From Pseudomonadota bacterium (lineage in GTDB: Bacteria > Pseudomonadota > Alphaproteobacteria > Acetobacterales > Acetobacteraceae): DNA of 64,000 bases. The translations under genes were made by a program, and so were the position numbers. Positions 44,678-56,939 of the stretch are shown here, piece after piece. How positions within the stretch are numbered: the stretch's first letter is position 1; the number at the start of each line of letters is the position of its first letter. Under the pieces are notes generated by a model. It saw only the letters and a list, made by a program, of their open reading frames with translations, was not told the DNA's origin and searched no databases. The stretch spans positions 62,001 to 126,000 of the forward strand of contig JAJZFB010000023.1 in the NCBI GenBank assembly GCA_021805545.1, written 5' to 3'.

Positions 44678-45100
44678 TCAACCCGATGGCAGACGGGCAA
44701 ACTCCTCCATAATCGCCAAAAGCCGCAGGGCCAGATGCGCGGTATCGCCCACCGGCAAGGATGAGAACAGCGGCGCGATGTGCCGGTCCACCAGCCCCGC
44801 CGTGCCGGAATAAGCCAGCGCCCAATCGGGAAAACGCCGCTTTTCCTCCGTAACGCGGATAATTTTCACCTTCATGTGGCGCGGGTCCCGGTTTATGCTT
44901 GCCATCAGCTCCTCCACCGCCGCCCGCCCGCCTTCCAGCACCTGAGCGAAATGATTGCTGGTGGACATAAGTGCCCCGGTAATACCCAGGCTGGCATTGC
45001 GTATCAGCGACCCCTCGATAATTTTTGCCACCTCCGCCGCCCCGGCGGGAAATTCCAGCAATGTTTTGCTGACATAGAGCAGCGAATAGGCCAACCTCAC
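44678..45100 (-). CDS. BLUF-domain blue-light sensor
   Basis: The 140-residue protein is a short BLUF protein binding FAD. The signalling residues are present: Tyr9 (LLYVS), Asn35 (RNASLGITGAL) and Gln53 (FAQVLEG), and Trp93 in FPDWALA; the Met usually found two residues after this Trp is Leu95. There is no fused output domain, so it must signal through a partner. The start is uncertain: GTG at 45100 or TTG at 45094, the latter better spaced from AGGGGG. Confidence 0.9.
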   Translation of the reverse strand: MRLAYSLLYVSKTLLEFPAGAAEVAKIIEGSLIRNASLGITGALMSTSNHFAQVLEGGRAAVEELMASINRDPRHMKVKIIRVTEEKRRFPDWALAYSGTAGLVDRHIAPLFSSLPVGDTAHLALRLLAIMEEFARLPSG

Positions 45101-45162
45101 CCCCTGGTTGCTTTCTTACAAGTCTGGCTCACGCGGGCGGCGAAATCAATACAGCGCACTAA

Positions 45163-46617
45163 CTATTGCATGAATGGCAACCCCGCCTGCAATTGCGCCT
45201 TGCTGGGCAAACTGGCTTCCGTAAAACCGCCGCCCATATCCTGGTACAGCCCCACGGCGGCCAGCAGGCGCTGTTGCTGTATGGTCAATGCCGATTGCTG
45301 GTCTTGCAGCAGCGTAACCTGCGCCGTAACCACGGCCGTATAGGCCTGCGTGCCGGCCTGGTATTCATTAAGAGCAATCTGCACGGCACGCGCGGCATCG
45401 GCCACGGCGTGGCTTTGCACCTGGGCCTGGGCGGCATAAATCTGCAGGTTTGAAAGGTCGTTCTCCACATTCTGGAAGGCCGCCAGCACCGTGGCGCGGT
45501 AATTCTCCACCGCTTGGTAATAGGCATCCTTCGCCGCCATTACACTGGCGCTGCGCACACCACCATCAAACAGCGTCTCCGAGGCCGCGGCCCCCAGCGA
45601 CCATAGCGAGCTGGATACGCCAAACAGCTTGCCGATGGGATCCGCGCTATAGCCGCCCAGGGCGGAAAGGGTAAGGTTGGGGTAATAAGCCCCCACCGCC
45701 ACACCTATGGCGGCATTCTGCGCCGCCATGGTGCGTTCCGCCGCCGCGATGTCTGGCCGGCGCTCAAGCAGGGTCGAGGGTACGCCAAGCGGGGCCAAGG
45801 GCACATCGGGAATCTGCCGGCCTGGGGGTATGGAAAAATCCTCCGGCATCTGCCCGGTAAGCACGGCAATGGCATGTTCATATTGCGCCCGCGCCGCCCC
45901 GGCGGCGATAAGCGAAGACTCCGCCCCCTCCAACTGGGCACGGGCGGTAATCACGTCAGCCGGGGTGGCCGTGCCCGCCGCAAGCTGGTTTTCGGTAATC
46001 CGCAGGCTGCGCCGGTAAGCGGCCACTGTCTGTTTTAACAGGGCGATGGTCGCATCCTGGGTCCGCAAATCGACATAATCCTGCGCCAGGGCGGCTTGCA
46101 GGCTGAGCGTGGCATTGGCCAAATCCGCGGCACTTACCTGGGCATTGGCGCTGTTCTCTTCCACCTGGCGGCGGATTTTACCCCAAATATCGGGCACCCA
46201 GCTCACATCCCCCTCAAATGTGCCTGAATTACGGGGGCCAACGCTGATGAACCCAGAAGAGGATGTGCTGCTGCCGCCGGAACTGCCCGAGGTGCGGGTG
46301 GCATTGCCGCTAAGCCCAACCGTGGGAAAAAATCCCCCCTGCGCCTCGCGCACCAGCGCCGCGGCCTGCAGGTAAGCGTAATAATCCGCCTTCACCGTGG
46401 CGTTGTTCACCGCCACCTGCGCTTCCAGTGTGTCCAGCAATTTGTCGTTGAAGGCCATCCACCAATCGCCTTTCGGCCCGGCGGCGTCAGGGCTGGCTTT
46501 TACCCAGCCCGGCGCGGTTTTATAGGCGGCGGGCAATTGCATTGCCGGGCTGTGGTAGCCAGGCCCCACCATGCAAGAGGACAAGGCCAGGAGCCATAAA
46601 AAACAAAGCCGCCTCAT
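45163..46617 (-). CDS. RND efflux outer-membrane lipoprotein, NodT/OprM family
   Basis: The 484-residue protein has a lipoprotein signal (lipobox LSSC, Cys about residue 15) followed by MVGPGYHSP, and the two TolC-like repeats. It is the last gene of the operon adaptor - pump - pump - channel and overlaps the second pump gene by ATGA, so it is the dedicated exit channel of this RND system. Confidence 0.93.
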   Translation of the reverse strand: MRRLCFLWLLALSSCMVGPGYHSPAMQLPAAYKTAPGWVKASPDAAGPKGDWWMAFNDKLLDTLEAQVAVNNATVKADYYAYLQAAALVREAQGGFFPTVGLSGNATRTSGSSGGSSTSSSGFISVGPRNSGTFEGDVSWVPDIWGKIRRQVEENSANAQVSAADLANATLSLQAALAQDYVDLRTQDATIALLKQTVAAYRRSLRITENQLAAGTATPADVITARAQLEGAESSLIAAGAARAQYEHAIAVLTGQMPEDFSIPPGRQIPDVPLAPLGVPSTLLERRPDIAAAERTMAAQNAAIGVAVGAYYPNLTLSALGGYSADPIGKLFGVSSSLWSLGAAASETLFDGGVRSASVMAAKDAYYQAVENYRATVLAAFQNVENDLSNLQIYAAQAQVQSHAVADAARAVQIALNEYQAGTQAYTAVVTAQVTLLQDQQSALTIQQQRLLAAVGLYQDMGGGFTEASLPSKAQLQAGLPFMQ

Positions 46618-49600
46618 ACTGCCTCCACGATACTGCCTGAACGCGGCGCCGCATTATCGTGCCCGCCGCGCAATTTGGCACCCAGCCTGTCTAGCCACAG
46701 ATACACAACCGGCGTGGTATAAAGCGTTAGCGCCTGGCTGACAGCCAGGCCGCCAATAATGGTAAGCCCCAGCGGCTGGCGCAGGCTTGCCCCCTGCCCC
46801 AGGCCAACCGCCAGCGGCACGGCGCCCAGAATGGCGGCAAAGCTGGTCATGAGAATAGGACGAAACCGCAACGATGCGGCGCGGAAAATGGCTTCTTCGG
46901 GCGCAAGATTCTCGCCGCGCTCCAGTTGTAATGCAAAGTCAATCATCAAAATCGCATTTTTCTTTACAATGCCAATAAGCAGGATAATGCCAATCAGCGC
47001 GATAATTGTAAGCGGTGTGTTCAGTGCCAGCAAAATCAGTGTCGCCCCCAGCCCGGCGGAGGGAATGGTGGACAGAATTGTAAGCGGATGAATTGTGCTC
47101 TCGTACAAAATACCCAGCACGATATAAACCGTGGCAAGCGCGGCCAGAATCAGCAGCGGCTCGGCAGTGGTGGAAGATTGAAACGCCGCCGCCGTGCCCG
47201 CGAAATTACCGGTAATGGCAAGCGGAACATCCAGCTTCGCCATGGTGCTTTTTATGGCCGCGGCCGCCTGGCTAAGCGCCACGCCGCGCGGCAGAGAGAA
47301 CGAGATGGTAACCGCCGCCCAGCCCCCCTGGTGGTTGACGGAAATAGGCGTGGTGCCAGGCTGTATGGTGGTAAAAGCCGATAGCGGCACCATCGTCTCC
47401 TGATTGGTGCTAACCGCCGCCCCGGCCGAGCCAGATGAATGGCCGCTCGCGGCAATGGAATTTGTCGCCGCATTGGTGGCCGAATCCAGCGCCACGGCCG
47501 AGGTCGCCGTGGCGGCGCTGGTAATCACATTGTTGCTCACACTGCCAGCCGCAAGCTGGGTAGAAGCTGTGCCGCCAGGCGTGCCGCCCGAAGTGGACAC
47601 GTAGATGCGCGAAAGATCCTCCGGCGTCTGCTGGTATTTGGGGGCGAATTCCATCACCACCTCGTACTGGTTCAGCTCATTGTAAATGGTCGAAACCGTT
47701 CTCTGCCCGAACGCATCGTATAAGGTCTGGTCAACCTGGTCTGGCGTGATGCCAAATTGCGCGGCCCGGGCGCGGTCGATCTTAATATCCGTCTCCAGCC
47801 CGCCCTGCTGCATGTCGGAATTCACATCCACCAGCGTCTTATCCTTCTGCAGCGCGGCCACGATTTTCGGTACCCAGGCATAGAGCAGATTGGTATTGTC
47901 GCTTTGCAGCGTATATTGGTATTCGGCGTTGGAAGAGCGCGCCCCAACCCGCAAATCCTGTGCCGGCACCAAAAATGTTTGCGCCCCCGCAATTTTACTC
48001 AACGGCCCGCGCAGCCGCGCCACAATCTGCGCGGCACTGGCATGGCGCTGGCTCAACGGCTTAAGGGTGATGAAGAGAAAACCGCTATTGGTGGCGTGCC
48101 CGCCGGTAAAACCAGCCACCGAGGCCACGCCCGGCTCATGCTGGATGATGGTTTGTAATTGCAACAATTTGTGCTTCATCGCCGCGAAGGAAATGGATTG
48201 ATCGGCGGTGATATTGCCGATGATAAGCCCGTTATCCTGCTCGGGAAAAAATCCTTTCGGTACTACCACAAACAGCACAAAATTAAGAATAACGGTGAGA
48301 ATAAGCGAAAACCCCACCAGCTTGGCATGGCGCAGCGCCCAGCGCAGAGAGCGCTCATACGCGCCATGCACCGCCTCGAACCCGGTTTCCAGCAAGCGCA
48401 CCAGCCGCCCATGCGCCTTGCCATGCCCCTCGCCCGTGCGCAGCAGCAAGCTGCACAGCATGGGTGTGGTGGTCAGCGAGACGAGCAGTGAAATGGCTAT
48501 GGCAATCGACAATGTCTCGGCAAATTCCTGGAACAGGCGCCCGAGCAGGCCGGGCATGAGCAGAATGGGCAAAAACACCGCCACCAGCGAGGCGCTCATC
48601 GACAGCACGGTAAAACTTACCTCCGCGCCGCCGCGTAACGCCGCCTCGCGCGGGCCCATCCCCGCTTCCAAATGGCGCATCGTGTTCTCGGTCACCACCA
48701 CCGCGTCATCCACCACAAACCCAACGGCGATGGTAAGCGCCATGAGGGAAAGATTATCGATGGAGAAGCCCAGCAGATACATCGGCCCAAACGTGCCGAG
48801 GATGGAAACCGGCACCGCCAGGCCGGGAATGAGCGTAGCGCGGGGAGAGCGCAGAAATACAAACACCACCCCCACCACCAGCAGCACGGCGATGAAAAGC
48901 GTGCGTTCCGTATCGTTCAGCGCGCCGCGTATCGACGTGCTGCGGTCCATGGCGATGCTGAGTTTCGCCGCTGGCGGCAAGGCGGCGCGCACTTCCGGCA
49001 GCAGGGCCTTGATGGCATCGACCGTCTTGATGATGTTGGCTGTCGGGCTGGGGTGGATAATCACCAAAACGGCGTGTTTGCCGTTGAAGAACCCTGCATT
49101 CTGCAAATTCTCCACCGAATCGGTCACCTGCGCCACATCGGAAAGCCTTACCGCCTGGCCATTGCGGTAGGCGATGACGAGGTTTTTGTACTGCGATGCC
49201 GTTGTAGCCTGGTCATTGGTATAAATCTGATAACGCGTGCCGCCGGCGCTGAAATAACCTTTCGGCGCATTGGCATTGGCGGCGGCAATGGCGGCGCGCA
49301 CATCCTCCAGCCCTATGCCATATTTGGCCAGCGGCCCCGGTTCCAGTTCCACCCGCACGGCTGGCAGGGCCGAGCCGCCCAACTCCACATTTCCCACACC
49401 ATCAATCTGCGAAAACTGCTGCTCCAAAACCGTATCCGCGGCATCGTAAAGTTGCCCGGCGGTCAACGTGTCCGAGGTAAGCGCCAGCACCATAATGGGC
49501 GCCTCGGCCGGGTTGAATTTGAAATAGCTGGGGTTAGAGCGCAGGCTTGTGGGTAAATCGGCACGCGCCGCCTGTATGGCCGCCTCCACATCGCGCGCCG

Positions 49601-49910
49601 CACCGTTCAGGCTGCGGTCCAGGCCAAATTGCAGCGTGATACGCGTATTGCCAACGCCCGATTGCGAGGTCATCTCCGTTACATTGGCAATGCTGCCCAA
49701 ATGCCGCTCCAAGGGCGCCGCCACGGTAGAGGCCATGGTATCCGGGCTGGCGCCCGCCATGTTGGCCTGCACCATGATGGTGGGAAACGCGATGGAAGGC
49801 AGCGGCGCCACGGGCATCCTTAAAAACCCGAGAATACCAGAAAGCGCGATGCCCAGCGTGAGCAAAGTGGTGGCAACCGGACGGCGGATGAAAATGGCCG
49901 AAAGATTCAT
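46614..49910 (-). CDS. RND efflux pump subunit, MdtC-like, with an insertion
   Basis: The 1098-residue protein is an RND transporter with the proton-relay Asp pair D401-D402 ([10 protein letters not shown]) in helix 4 and two large periplasmic loops. It is about 60-70 residues longer than MdtC-type pumps because of a Ser/Thr/Ala/Asn/Gly-rich insertion at about residues 772-835, within the second periplasmic loop at a point expected in the docking domain. It pairs with the MdtB-like subunit to give a heterotrimer for multidrug efflux. It overlaps both neighbours by ATGA. Confidence 0.92.
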   Translation of the reverse strand: MNLSAIFIRRPVATTLLTLGIALSGILGFLRMPVAPLPSIAFPTIMVQANMAGASPDTMASTVAAPLERHLGSIANVTEMTSQSGVGNTRITLQFGLDRSLNGAARDVEAAIQAARADLPTSLRSNPSYFKFNPAEAPIMVLALTSDTLTAGQLYDAADTVLEQQFSQIDGVGNVELGGSALPAVRVELEPGPLAKYGIGLEDVRAAIAAANANAPKGYFSAGGTRYQIYTNDQATTASQYKNLVIAYRNGQAVRLSDVAQVTDSVENLQNAGFFNGKHAVLVIIHPSPTANIIKTVDAIKALLPEVRAALPPAAKLSIAMDRSTSIRGALNDTERTLFIAVLLVVGVVFVFLRSPRATLIPGLAVPVSILGTFGPMYLLGFSIDNLSLMALTIAVGFVVDDAVVVTENTMRHLEAGMGPREAALRGGAEVSFTVLSMSASLVAVFLPILLMPGLLGRLFQEFAETLSIAIAISLLVSLTTTPMLCSLLLRTGEGHGKAHGRLVRLLETGFEAVHGAYERSLRWALRHAKLVGFSLILTVILNFVLFVVVPKGFFPEQDNGLIIGNITADQSISFAAMKHKLLQLQTIIQHEPGVASVAGFTGGHATNSGFLFITLKPLSQRHASAAQIVARLRGPLSKIAGAQTFLVPAQDLRVGARSSNAEYQYTLQSDNTNLLYAWVPKIVAALQKDKTLVDVNSDMQQGGLETDIKIDRARAAQFGITPDQVDQTLYDAFGQRTVSTIYNELNQYEVVMEFAPKYQQTPEDLSRIYVSTSGGTPGGTASTQLAAGSVSNNVITSAATATSAVALDSATNAATNSIAASGHSSGSAGAAVSTNQETMVPLSAFTTIQPGTTPISVNHQGGWAAVTISFSLPRGVALSQAAAAIKSTMAKLDVPLAITGNFAGTAAAFQSSTTAEPLLILAALATVYIVLGILYESTIHPLTILSTIPSAGLGATLILLALNTPLTIIALIGIILLIGIVKKNAILMIDFALQLERGENLAPEEAIFRAASLRFRPILMTSFAAILGAVPLAVGLGQGASLRQPLGLTIIGGLAVSQALTLYTTPVVYLWLDRLGAKLRGGHDNAAPRSGSIVEAV

Positions 49911-52900
49911 GACGGCCTGGCGCCAAGCCGTTGTGAAATTGTGGCGAATGCCAGATAGATGGCGGGCGTGGTGAACAGCGTGAGCACCTGGCTAACCAGC
50001 AGCCCGCCCACAATGGCAACCCCTAGCGGCTGGCGCAGTTCGGAGCCCATGCCCGTGCCGAAGACCAGAGGCAGGCCCGAGAACATGGCGGCCAGCGTGG
50101 TCATCAAAATCGGACGAAAACGCAGCAGTGCCGCCTCGCGTATGGCCTCGCGCGGCGCCTTGCCCTCGTTACGCTCCGCCGATAGCGCGAAGTCGATCAT
50201 CATAATCGCGTTTTTCTTCACGATGCCGATGAGCAGAACAATACCGATGATGCCGATCACCCCCAGCCCATCGCCCGCGATCCACAGGAAAATAAGCGCG
50301 CCGATACCGGCCGATGGCAAGGTGGAGAGGATGGTGACCGGGTGGATGAAGCTCTCATACAGCACGCCCAGCACAATATAGACGGTGATGATGGCCGCCA
50401 GCAGCAGAAACACCTCGTTGGAGAGCGAACTTTGGAACGAGGCCGCGGCGCCCAGAAAATGGGTTTGCACCGAAGCAGGAAAATGCAATGTCTTTTCCGT
50501 TCTCTCAATCGCATTCACCGCCTGGCCCAGCGTATAGCCTGGCGCGAGGTTGAAAGAGATGGTCGTGGCGGGAAACTGGCCAAGATGCTCAACAACCAGC
50601 GGCCTCTGCACAACTGAAATCGTGGCGATGGCCGAAAGCGGAACCTGACCGCCTGTGCCCACGGAGGAGGGCAGATAAATCTTGCCCAAAGCCGCCACGG
50701 AATCCATCTGCTTGGGGTTGGTGCCCATAATCACACGGTACTGGCTGGTTTGCGTGAAAATGGTGGAAATAATGCGCTGGCCAAACGCATCGTACAAAGC
50801 CGAGTCCACCGTGGCCGGGGTTATACCGTAACGCGCCGCATTGGCGCGGTCTATGTCTATATAAACAGCCTGGCCCTTGGCCTGCAGCCCGCTTGCCAAA
50901 TCGGCAAGCTGCGGCAGCGCCTTCAGCTTCGCCAGCAATTGCGGCACGTAAGTGGTAAATTCGTCCGCGTTCGGGTCTTCCAGCACAAACTGGTACTGCG
51001 TGGGCGAAACCATGGTATTGAGCGTAAGGCTCTGCACCGGTTGCAAATACAGGCTGATTCCGGGCACACCCGCAACCTCGCGGTTCAGGCGTGGAATAAT
51101 CTGCGCCGCGGTAAGGCTGCGCTCATCTCTTGGCTTCAGGTTGATCAGAAAGCGCCCCTGGTTCAGCGTCGTGTTCGTGCCATCCACGCCAATGGAAGAT
51201 GTCAGGCTAACAACATCAGGATCTTTCAAAATCGCATCGGCCAGCGCCTGCTGGTGCAAAGCCATGGCGGCGTAAGAGGTGCTTTGCGCGCCCTGGCTCA
51301 CACCCTGAATCTGCCCGGTGTCCTGCACCGGAAAAAACCCTTTCGGGATAAAAATATACAGCAGAATGGTCAGCGCCAGCGTGCCCACCGCCACGCCAAG
51401 CGTAAAGCGCATATGCGCCAGCACCCAGTCCAGCCCGTGCCCATAAGCGGCGATAAGCTGATTGAACCGCACTTCCGCCCAACGTTGCACGCGGTTGGGA
51501 TGCTCCTCCGCCTTGGCTTTCAGCAGCCGCGCGCACAACATGGGCACCAGGGTGAGCGACACAATGGCCGAGATGACGATGGTAAAGGCCAGCGTAACCG
51601 CGAATTCCGAGAAAAGCCGGCCCACCACATTGCCCATGAAGAGCAGCGGAATAAGCACGGCAATAAGCGAGGCGGTGAGCGAGATGATGGTAAACCCCAT
51701 CTGCCCCGCGCCCTTCAGCGCCGCCTGCAACGGCGGTTCGCCCATCTCCACATAGCGCGTGATGTTCTCGATCATCACAATGGAGTCATCCACGACGAAG
51801 CCAGTGGCGATGATGAGTGCCATCAGCGAGAGATTATCGATGGAGAACCCGGCCAGATACATGAAGGACAGCGCGCCGATGAGCGAGACCGGCACGGTGA
51901 TGCTGGGTATGATGGTGGCACGCACGGAGCGCAGGAACATAAAAATAACCAGCACCACCAGCCCCACGCTCACCGCCAGGTCCAGCTCGGCATCGCCCAC
52001 CGAGGCACGGATGGACGTTGTGCCGTCGCTCACCACCTTCACGTTCAGCGCGGCGGGCAGCCCGTTTGTAAACACTGGTAAGGCCCGCTTTATGGCATCC
52101 ACCGTGGCGATGACATTTGCCCCTGGCTGACGCTGAATATTGAGCACGATGGCGGGCGTGCGGTTGAACCAGGCCCCCAGTTCCTCATTCTCGGGCGCCG
52201 AAATGACCTTCGCCACATTACCCAAATAAACTGGCGTGCCATTCTTATAGGCCACCACAAGCCTGTTATATTCCGCGGCCTGGGTAATCTGGTCGTTATC
52301 GTTAATGGTATAGGTCTGGTTGGGGCCGGAAAAACTGCCCTTGGGAGAGTTGACGTTGAGATTGGCGATATCCGTGCGGATATTATCGATAGAAATATCA
52401 TAGGCGGCCAGCGCCTGCGGGTTTACCTCCACACGTATGGCTGGCACATGGCCGCCACTCACGCTCACCAGCCCCACGCCAGGAATTTCGGAAATCTTCG
52501 CCGCCAGCCGCGAATTCACGATGCTCTCCACATCGGTGAGCTGCATCGTGGCCGACGTAACGGCAATCGTCATCACCGGCGCATCGGCCGGGTTCACCTT
52601 GGCATAAATGGGCGGCGCCGGCAGGTCCGATGGCAGTAAATTGCCCGCCGCGTTAATGGCCGCCTGCACCTCCTGCTCGGCCACATCCAGCGAGAGTGAG
52701 AGATTGAACTGCAACGTAATGACCGAGGCGCCAGCGGAACTGGCCGACTGCATCTGCCGCAGCCCCTCCATCTCACCCAGTTGCCGCTCCAGCGGCGCGG
52801 TGATGGATGTAGCCACCACATCCGGCGAGGCACCAGGATAGAAAGTCTGCACCTGAATGGTGGGGTAATCCACGTTCGGCAGCGCCGAGACAGGCAGATA

Positions 52901-52990
52901 TTGCAACGACACCAGCCCGGCCAGCACAAAGGCGATCATCAGCAGCGATGTCGCGACCGGCCTGAGGATGAATAGCCTGGATGGATTCAC
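49907..52990 (-). CDS. RND efflux pump subunit, MdtB-like
   Basis: The 1027-residue RND transporter has the Asp pair D401-D402 ([10 protein letters not shown]) and a normal length. The start codon is GTG, overlapping the adaptor stop as GTGA. Two different RND proteins in tandem after one adaptor are the mark of the MdtABC type, whose substrates include bile salts, novobiocin and metal-linked compounds in enterics; the substrate here is unknown. Confidence 0.93.
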   Translation of the reverse strand: MNPSRLFILRPVATSLLMIAFVLAGLVSLQYLPVSALPNVDYPTIQVQTFYPGASPDVVATSITAPLERQLGEMEGLRQMQSASSAGASVITLQFNLSLSLDVAEQEVQAAINAAGNLLPSDLPAPPIYAKVNPADAPVMTIAVTSATMQLTDVESIVNSRLAAKISEIPGVGLVSVSGGHVPAIRVEVNPQALAAYDISIDNIRTDIANLNVNSPKGSFSGPNQTYTINDNDQITQAAEYNRLVVAYKNGTPVYLGNVAKVISAPENEELGAWFNRTPAIVLNIQRQPGANVIATVDAIKRALPVFTNGLPAALNVKVVSDGTTSIRASVGDAELDLAVSVGLVVLVIFMFLRSVRATIIPSITVPVSLIGALSFMYLAGFSIDNLSLMALIIATGFVVDDSIVMIENITRYVEMGEPPLQAALKGAGQMGFTIISLTASLIAVLIPLLFMGNVVGRLFSEFAVTLAFTIVISAIVSLTLVPMLCARLLKAKAEEHPNRVQRWAEVRFNQLIAAYGHGLDWVLAHMRFTLGVAVGTLALTILLYIFIPKGFFPVQDTGQIQGVSQGAQSTSYAAMALHQQALADAILKDPDVVSLTSSIGVDGTNTTLNQGRFLINLKPRDERSLTAAQIIPRLNREVAGVPGISLYLQPVQSLTLNTMVSPTQYQFVLEDPNADEFTTYVPQLLAKLKALPQLADLASGLQAKGQAVYIDIDRANAARYGITPATVDSALYDAFGQRIISTIFTQTSQYRVIMGTNPKQMDSVAALGKIYLPSSVGTGGQVPLSAIATISVVQRPLVVEHLGQFPATTISFNLAPGYTLGQAVNAIERTEKTLHFPASVQTHFLGAAASFQSSLSNEVFLLLAAIITVYIVLGVLYESFIHPVTILSTLPSAGIGALIFLWIAGDGLGVIGIIGIVLLIGIVKKNAIMMIDFALSAERNEGKAPREAIREAALLRFRPILMTTLAAMFSGLPLVFGTGMGSELRQPLGVAIVGGLLVSQVLTLFTTPAIYLAFATISQRLGARPS

Positions 52991-54123
52991 GGGGCGGCAA
53001 CCGGGCTGCTCACCTGCACCTTCATTCCGTCCGAGAGGCGGTCAACCCCATCCACCACCACCTCGTCGCCCGGCTTCAGCCCCTTGGTGATGACAATATC
53101 CGTGGCATTGCTTGGCCCGGTGGTCACGGGCTGCACATGCACGGTGTCATCTGGTTCCACAACATACACATACGCGCCCGGTGCGCCTGTTTGCACCGCG
53201 TTGCTGGGCACCAGCACCACATTATGCAGCGTGTTCACCAGCAGATGCACATTCACGAATTCATTGGGAAAAAGCCGCTCATTCGCATTCGCGAAGGTGG
53301 CGCGCAGCTTCACCATGCCGGTCGATGTGTTCACCTGGTTGTCCACCGCCGTCAATGTACCTTCCGCCAGCTTGGTGGTGTCGTCACCATCATATGCCGC
53401 CGCAGCAAGTTTGGCGCCCTGCGCAAGCCGGTCCAGAATGGGAGAGAGATTGCCCTGCGCCACGGAGAAGATGACGGTGGTGGGCTTCATTGACGTTATT
53501 ACCACCAGGCCGGTGCTGGAGCTGGGTGTCACGTAATTACCAGGGTCCACCAGCCGCAACCCCACGCGCCCATTCACGGGCGAGGTAATATGCGCATAGG
53601 TAAGGTTCAGCTTGGCGCTATCAATATTCGCCTGATCGGCCTGCACGGTGGCGGCCTCCTGCTGCACCAGAAAGCGCTGGTCGGCCACTTGCTGGGCCGA
53701 TATGCTGTCCTGTGCCGCCAGCTTCTCATACCGCGCCAAATCAGAGCGCGCCTGGGCCAGCACCGCCATGTCCTTGGCATAGGCAGCGCGGTATTGCTCA
53801 AGCTGTATCTCATACGGGCGCGGGTCGATCTGGGCCAGGAACTGGCCCTTCTTCACATCCTCGCCTTCGGTAAACCCCACTTTGGTAAGGTAGCCGCTTA
53901 TCTGCGGCAGCACGGTAACCGTGGCTATGGGTGTAACAGTGCCCAGCTCATCCAGTTTAACCGGCATGCCGCCACTAAATGCCTTGGCCACACCCACTGT
54001 GGGCGGGGCCATTGCGTGCTGCGCCTTATTGCCCGAATGGCGCCACCAGATGAAGGCCGCCAGCAATATAACCGCCCCCAGCACATACCAACGCTTCTTC
54101 CGCCTTGCCGCTGGTTCCGTCAC
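52987..54123 (-). CDS. RND periplasmic adaptor, MdtA-like
   Basis: The GTG at 54123 ([12 protein letters not shown]...) after a GGGGGAG site gives a 378-residue adaptor with one N-terminal membrane anchor ([16 protein letters not shown]), lipoyl half-motifs ([24 protein letters not shown]), a coiled-coil hairpin and beta-barrel domains. The frame is open to 54195, but that start lacks a good site. It is the first gene of the operon. Confidence 0.92.
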   Translation of the reverse strand: MTEPAARRKKRWYVLGAVILLAAFIWWRHSGNKAQHAMAPPTVGVAKAFSGGMPVKLDELGTVTPIATVTVLPQISGYLTKVGFTEGEDVKKGQFLAQIDPRPYEIQLEQYRAAYAKDMAVLAQARSDLARYEKLAAQDSISAQQVADQRFLVQQEAATVQADQANIDSAKLNLTYAHITSPVNGRVGLRLVDPGNYVTPSSSTGLVVITSMKPTTVIFSVAQGNLSPILDRLAQGAKLAAAAYDGDDTTKLAEGTLTAVDNQVNTSTGMVKLRATFANANERLFPNEFVNVHLLVNTLHNVVLVPSNAVQTGAPGAYVYVVEPDDTVHVQPVTTGPSNATDIVITKGLKPGDEVVVDGVDRLSDGMKVQVSSPVAAP

Positions 54124-54313
54124 GTGCCGCTGCTCCCCCAGGTTTACCGCCCAAAGCTGGTGCCAAACAGGCGCGGGACCAACCACGCAGGCCAATGCGC
54201 CCTGCCCCGGTACCCGCGATGGGTCTCGCGCCTATAGCTAAATGCTGTAACCTTGTCCCGCTTCCAACATTGTCACCTTCATGACAAAAGGTAACAGGGC
54301 CTGCCCCAAAACG

Positions 54314-54880
54314 CTAGGAAGCCGCCAATTTAAGCGGCGGCCCAAACCCGAGCAGGTAGGGCAACACCGTAACCACGGCCAAGGCGCCAGAGCTGACGAG
54401 CAAAATCACCCCCGCCTGCCAATATTTAAGCCCCAGCCCAGCCCTAAGGGCAAACAGCCTGTACCACAGCAGGTATAACCCCACGAGGCCAAGCGTGAAC
54501 AGCTCGGCCCGCTCCATTGCCACACCAAATTGTGAGAGCATGGCGCCGATGAAGGCCGCGATGACGAGCGCCGGGAACAATACCCAAAACGACCAGTTAA
54601 GCGCTGTAGCGGTGCGCAGCCAGAATTTCTCGCGCTGGAACAGGCGCGAGAATTCATAAACCAGCAGCGGCAGCAGCAGCACCCCCACCAGCCGGGCCAA
54701 AAACCCCACCAGCGCCTCACGCCAGGCGCCATGCATGGCCATAATCAGCGCCCCGGCCAATGGTATACCTATAAGCGGCGCCAGCGAGGCATAGAAATGG
54801 TCCAGGTCACCGCCAAAATCGGCAATGCCGGCGCGCTCACCCTTGGCCAGGCGCCACAAGCCGCGCATAATCATGCGCAA
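54314..54880 (-). CDS. Membrane protein of unknown function
   Basis: The 188-residue protein has about four hydrophobic helices (around residues 33-50, 62-75, 97-115 and 125-180) and short charged loops. I recognise no family. It overlaps dapE by 10 bp on the same strand and ends the dapD-dapE run. Confidence 0.7.
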   Translation of the reverse strand: MRMIMRGLWRLAKGERAGIADFGGDLDHFYASLAPLIGIPLAGALIMAMHGAWREALVGFLARLVGVLLLPLLVYEFSRLFQREKFWLRTATALNWSFWVLFPALVIAAFIGAMLSQFGVAMERAELFTLGLVGLYLLWYRLFALRAGLGLKYWQAGVILLVSSGALAVVTVLPYLLGFGPPLKLAAS

Positions 54881-55965
54881 AACGCCCCGATGAGCGATTT
54901 ATAAATTCCGGTGAGCTGCAAAATATCCGCCACCGGCACGGCTTCGTCCACTTTGTGCATAGTGGCTCCGACTAGGCCGAATTCCGCCACCGGGCAATAG
55001 CGGGCGATAAACCGCGCGTCAGACGTGCCACCAGCCGTGTTGCGCTCCGGCGCCTTGCCCGTTACCTGCTCTATGGCCTTGCTCAGCGTCTCAATCTCCT
55101 TGCCCGGCTGGGTTAAAAACGCCTCGCCCGGCACACTCACCTGCAGCTCGGCATCAGGCGCGTGCCTGTCCAGCACCTCGCGCAGCCAGGCGGTGAGCGA
55201 GGCCCCCGTGTGCGCATTGTTGAACCTTATGTTCAACCCCGCCACGGCCTGGCCCGGAATAACATTGGTAACAGGGTTGCCAACATCCACCGTCGTAATT
55301 TGCAGCGTGGAGGCGGGAAAAAACTCATTGCCCTCATCCAGCCTGGCGCCCGCCAGCGCAGCCAGCACGGGGATGAGCTTATGCACGGCATTCTCGGCCA
55401 GATGCGGGTAGGCCGCATGGCCCTGGCGGCCGGGCATTGTAATCTTGGCATTCAGGCTGCCGCGCCGCCCCACCTTCACCACATCGCCCAGCCTTGCCTG
55501 GCTGGTTGGCTCGCCCACCACGCAAAAATCGGGGATCTTGCCCTGCTCGCGCATCCATTCCAGCACCTTCACCGTGCCGTTAATGGCCTCGCCCTCTTCA
55601 TCGCCGGTAATGAGGAAAGAGATATGCCCCTTCATGGCGGCGGCGGCAGCGGTAAAGGCGGCGATGCTGCCCTTCATGTCCACAGCACCCCGGCCATACA
55701 CAATGCCCTCCACCTCCTCGGCGGAAAACGGATCATGCGTCCAGCCTTCGCCGGGGGGCACCACATCGGTATGCCCGGCAAAGCACAGATGCGGCCCGGG
55801 CGCGGCGCGCTCGGCGAAAAAATTCTCGATATTGCCGTATTTCAGCTTCGTTACGGCAAACCCGAGATTTTCCAGGGCATTGATAAGCACCGCCTGGGCG
55901 CCGCCATCCGCCGGGGTAACGGAATTGCAACGCACCAGATCACGCGCCAGAGCCACGGGGTCCAT
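54871..55965 (-). CDS. dapE: Succinyl-diaminopimelate desuccinylase
   Basis: The 364-residue M20-type metallohydrolase removes succinate from N-succinyl-L,L-diaminopimelate in lysine and peptidoglycan synthesis. The zinc ligand motif FAGHTDVVPPGEGW and the catalytic-base pair in ITGDEEGEAINGT are clear, and so is the C-terminal TSDARFIARYCPVAEFG segment. It follows dapD by 5 bp. Confidence 0.96.
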   Translation of the reverse strand: MDPVALARDLVRCNSVTPADGGAQAVLINALENLGFAVTKLKYGNIENFFAERAAPGPHLCFAGHTDVVPPGEGWTHDPFSAEEVEGIVYGRGAVDMKGSIAAFTAAAAAMKGHISFLITGDEEGEAINGTVKVLEWMREQGKIPDFCVVGEPTSQARLGDVVKVGRRGSLNAKITMPGRQGHAAYPHLAENAVHKLIPVLAALAGARLDEGNEFFPASTLQITTVDVGNPVTNVIPGQAVAGLNIRFNNAHTGASLTAWLREVLDRHAPDAELQVSVPGEAFLTQPGKEIETLSKAIEQVTGKAPERNTAGGTSDARFIARYCPVAEFGLVGATMHKVDEAVPVADILQLTGIYKSLIGAFCA

Positions 55966-55970
55966 GGGGC

Positions 55971-56810
55971 TTACGCGCGCAGCAGCTCGTTGATGGAGGT
56001 CTTGCTGCGGGTTTGCGCATCCACGCGCTTAACAATAACGGCGCAGGCAAGGCTTGGGGCTGGCAGGCCAATCTTGCCACGTTTGCCCGGCAGCGTGCCC
56101 GGCACCACCACGGAATAGGGCGGCACCTTGCCGTAAATCACCTCACCCGTCTCGCGGTCGATAATCTTGGTGGAGGCCCCCAGGAACACGCCCATGGAAA
56201 TAACAGCGCCCTGCCCCACAATCACGCCTTCCGCCACTTCCGAGCGAGCACCGATGAAGCAATCATCCTCGATGATAACAGGATTGGCCTGCAACGGCTC
56301 CAGCACGCCGCCAATGCCCACACCGCCGGAAATATGGCAGTTCTTGCCAATCTGCGCGCACGAGCCAACGGTGGACCAGGTGTCGATCATCGTCCCCTCA
56401 CCAATACGTGAGCCAACGTTCACGAAAGATGGCATAAGCACCACGCCAGGGGCAACATGGGCGGAATAACGCACCACCGCGCCCGGCACCACGCGCACGC
56501 CGGCGGCGGCAAAGCGGTGCTGTTTCCAGTTATCGTATTTCAGCCCTACCTTATCGTAAGCCGGAGCGCCGCCCGCGGCCCCCTCCACCAGGTGGTTGGG
56601 GTGCAGACGGAACGATAGCAGCACGGCCTGCTTCACCCATTGGTTAACCACCCATTCCTCGCCCTGCGGCTCGGCCACGCGAATCTGCCCGGAATCGAGC
56701 TGTTCCAGCACCTCTTCCACGGCATTGCGCACGGTTCCCTGGGTGCTGGGGGAAATATCAGAACGCCGCTCCCAAGCATTCTCGATAACAGATTTCGGAT
56801 CCTTGCTCAT
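55971..56810 (-). CDS. dapD: Tetrahydrodipicolinate N-succinyltransferase
   Basis: The ATG at 56810 with GAGGCG upstream gives a 279-residue protein, the normal length. The left-handed beta-helix is visible as hexapeptide repeats ([19 protein letters not shown] and [21 protein letters not shown]), with the catalytic-site segments. It makes N-succinyl-2-amino-6-oxopimelate, the substrate line for DapE after transamination. It begins the dapD - dapE - membrane protein run. Confidence 0.96.
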   Translation of the reverse strand: MSKDPKSVIENAWERRSDISPSTQGTVRNAVEEVLEQLDSGQIRVAEPQGEEWVVNQWVKQAVLLSFRLHPNHLVEGAAGGAPAYDKVGLKYDNWKQHRFAAAGVRVVPGAVVRYSAHVAPGVVLMPSFVNVGSRIGEGTMIDTWSTVGSCAQIGKNCHISGGVGIGGVLEPLQANPVIIEDDCFIGARSEVAEGVIVGQGAVISMGVFLGASTKIIDRETGEVIYGKVPPYSVVVPGTLPGKRGKIGLPAPSLACAVIVKRVDAQTRSKTSINELLRA

Positions 56811-56939
56811 ACGCCTCAAAACCTCTTGAATACCGGGCCAAGCATGAACGTTTGCACCGCACAATGTCAACGCGGCGGCCTTGCCCGGCTAACATGCCTG
56901 GTTAAGATGTTGTTTACGCATGCCCCCTAAAAACGCGGC

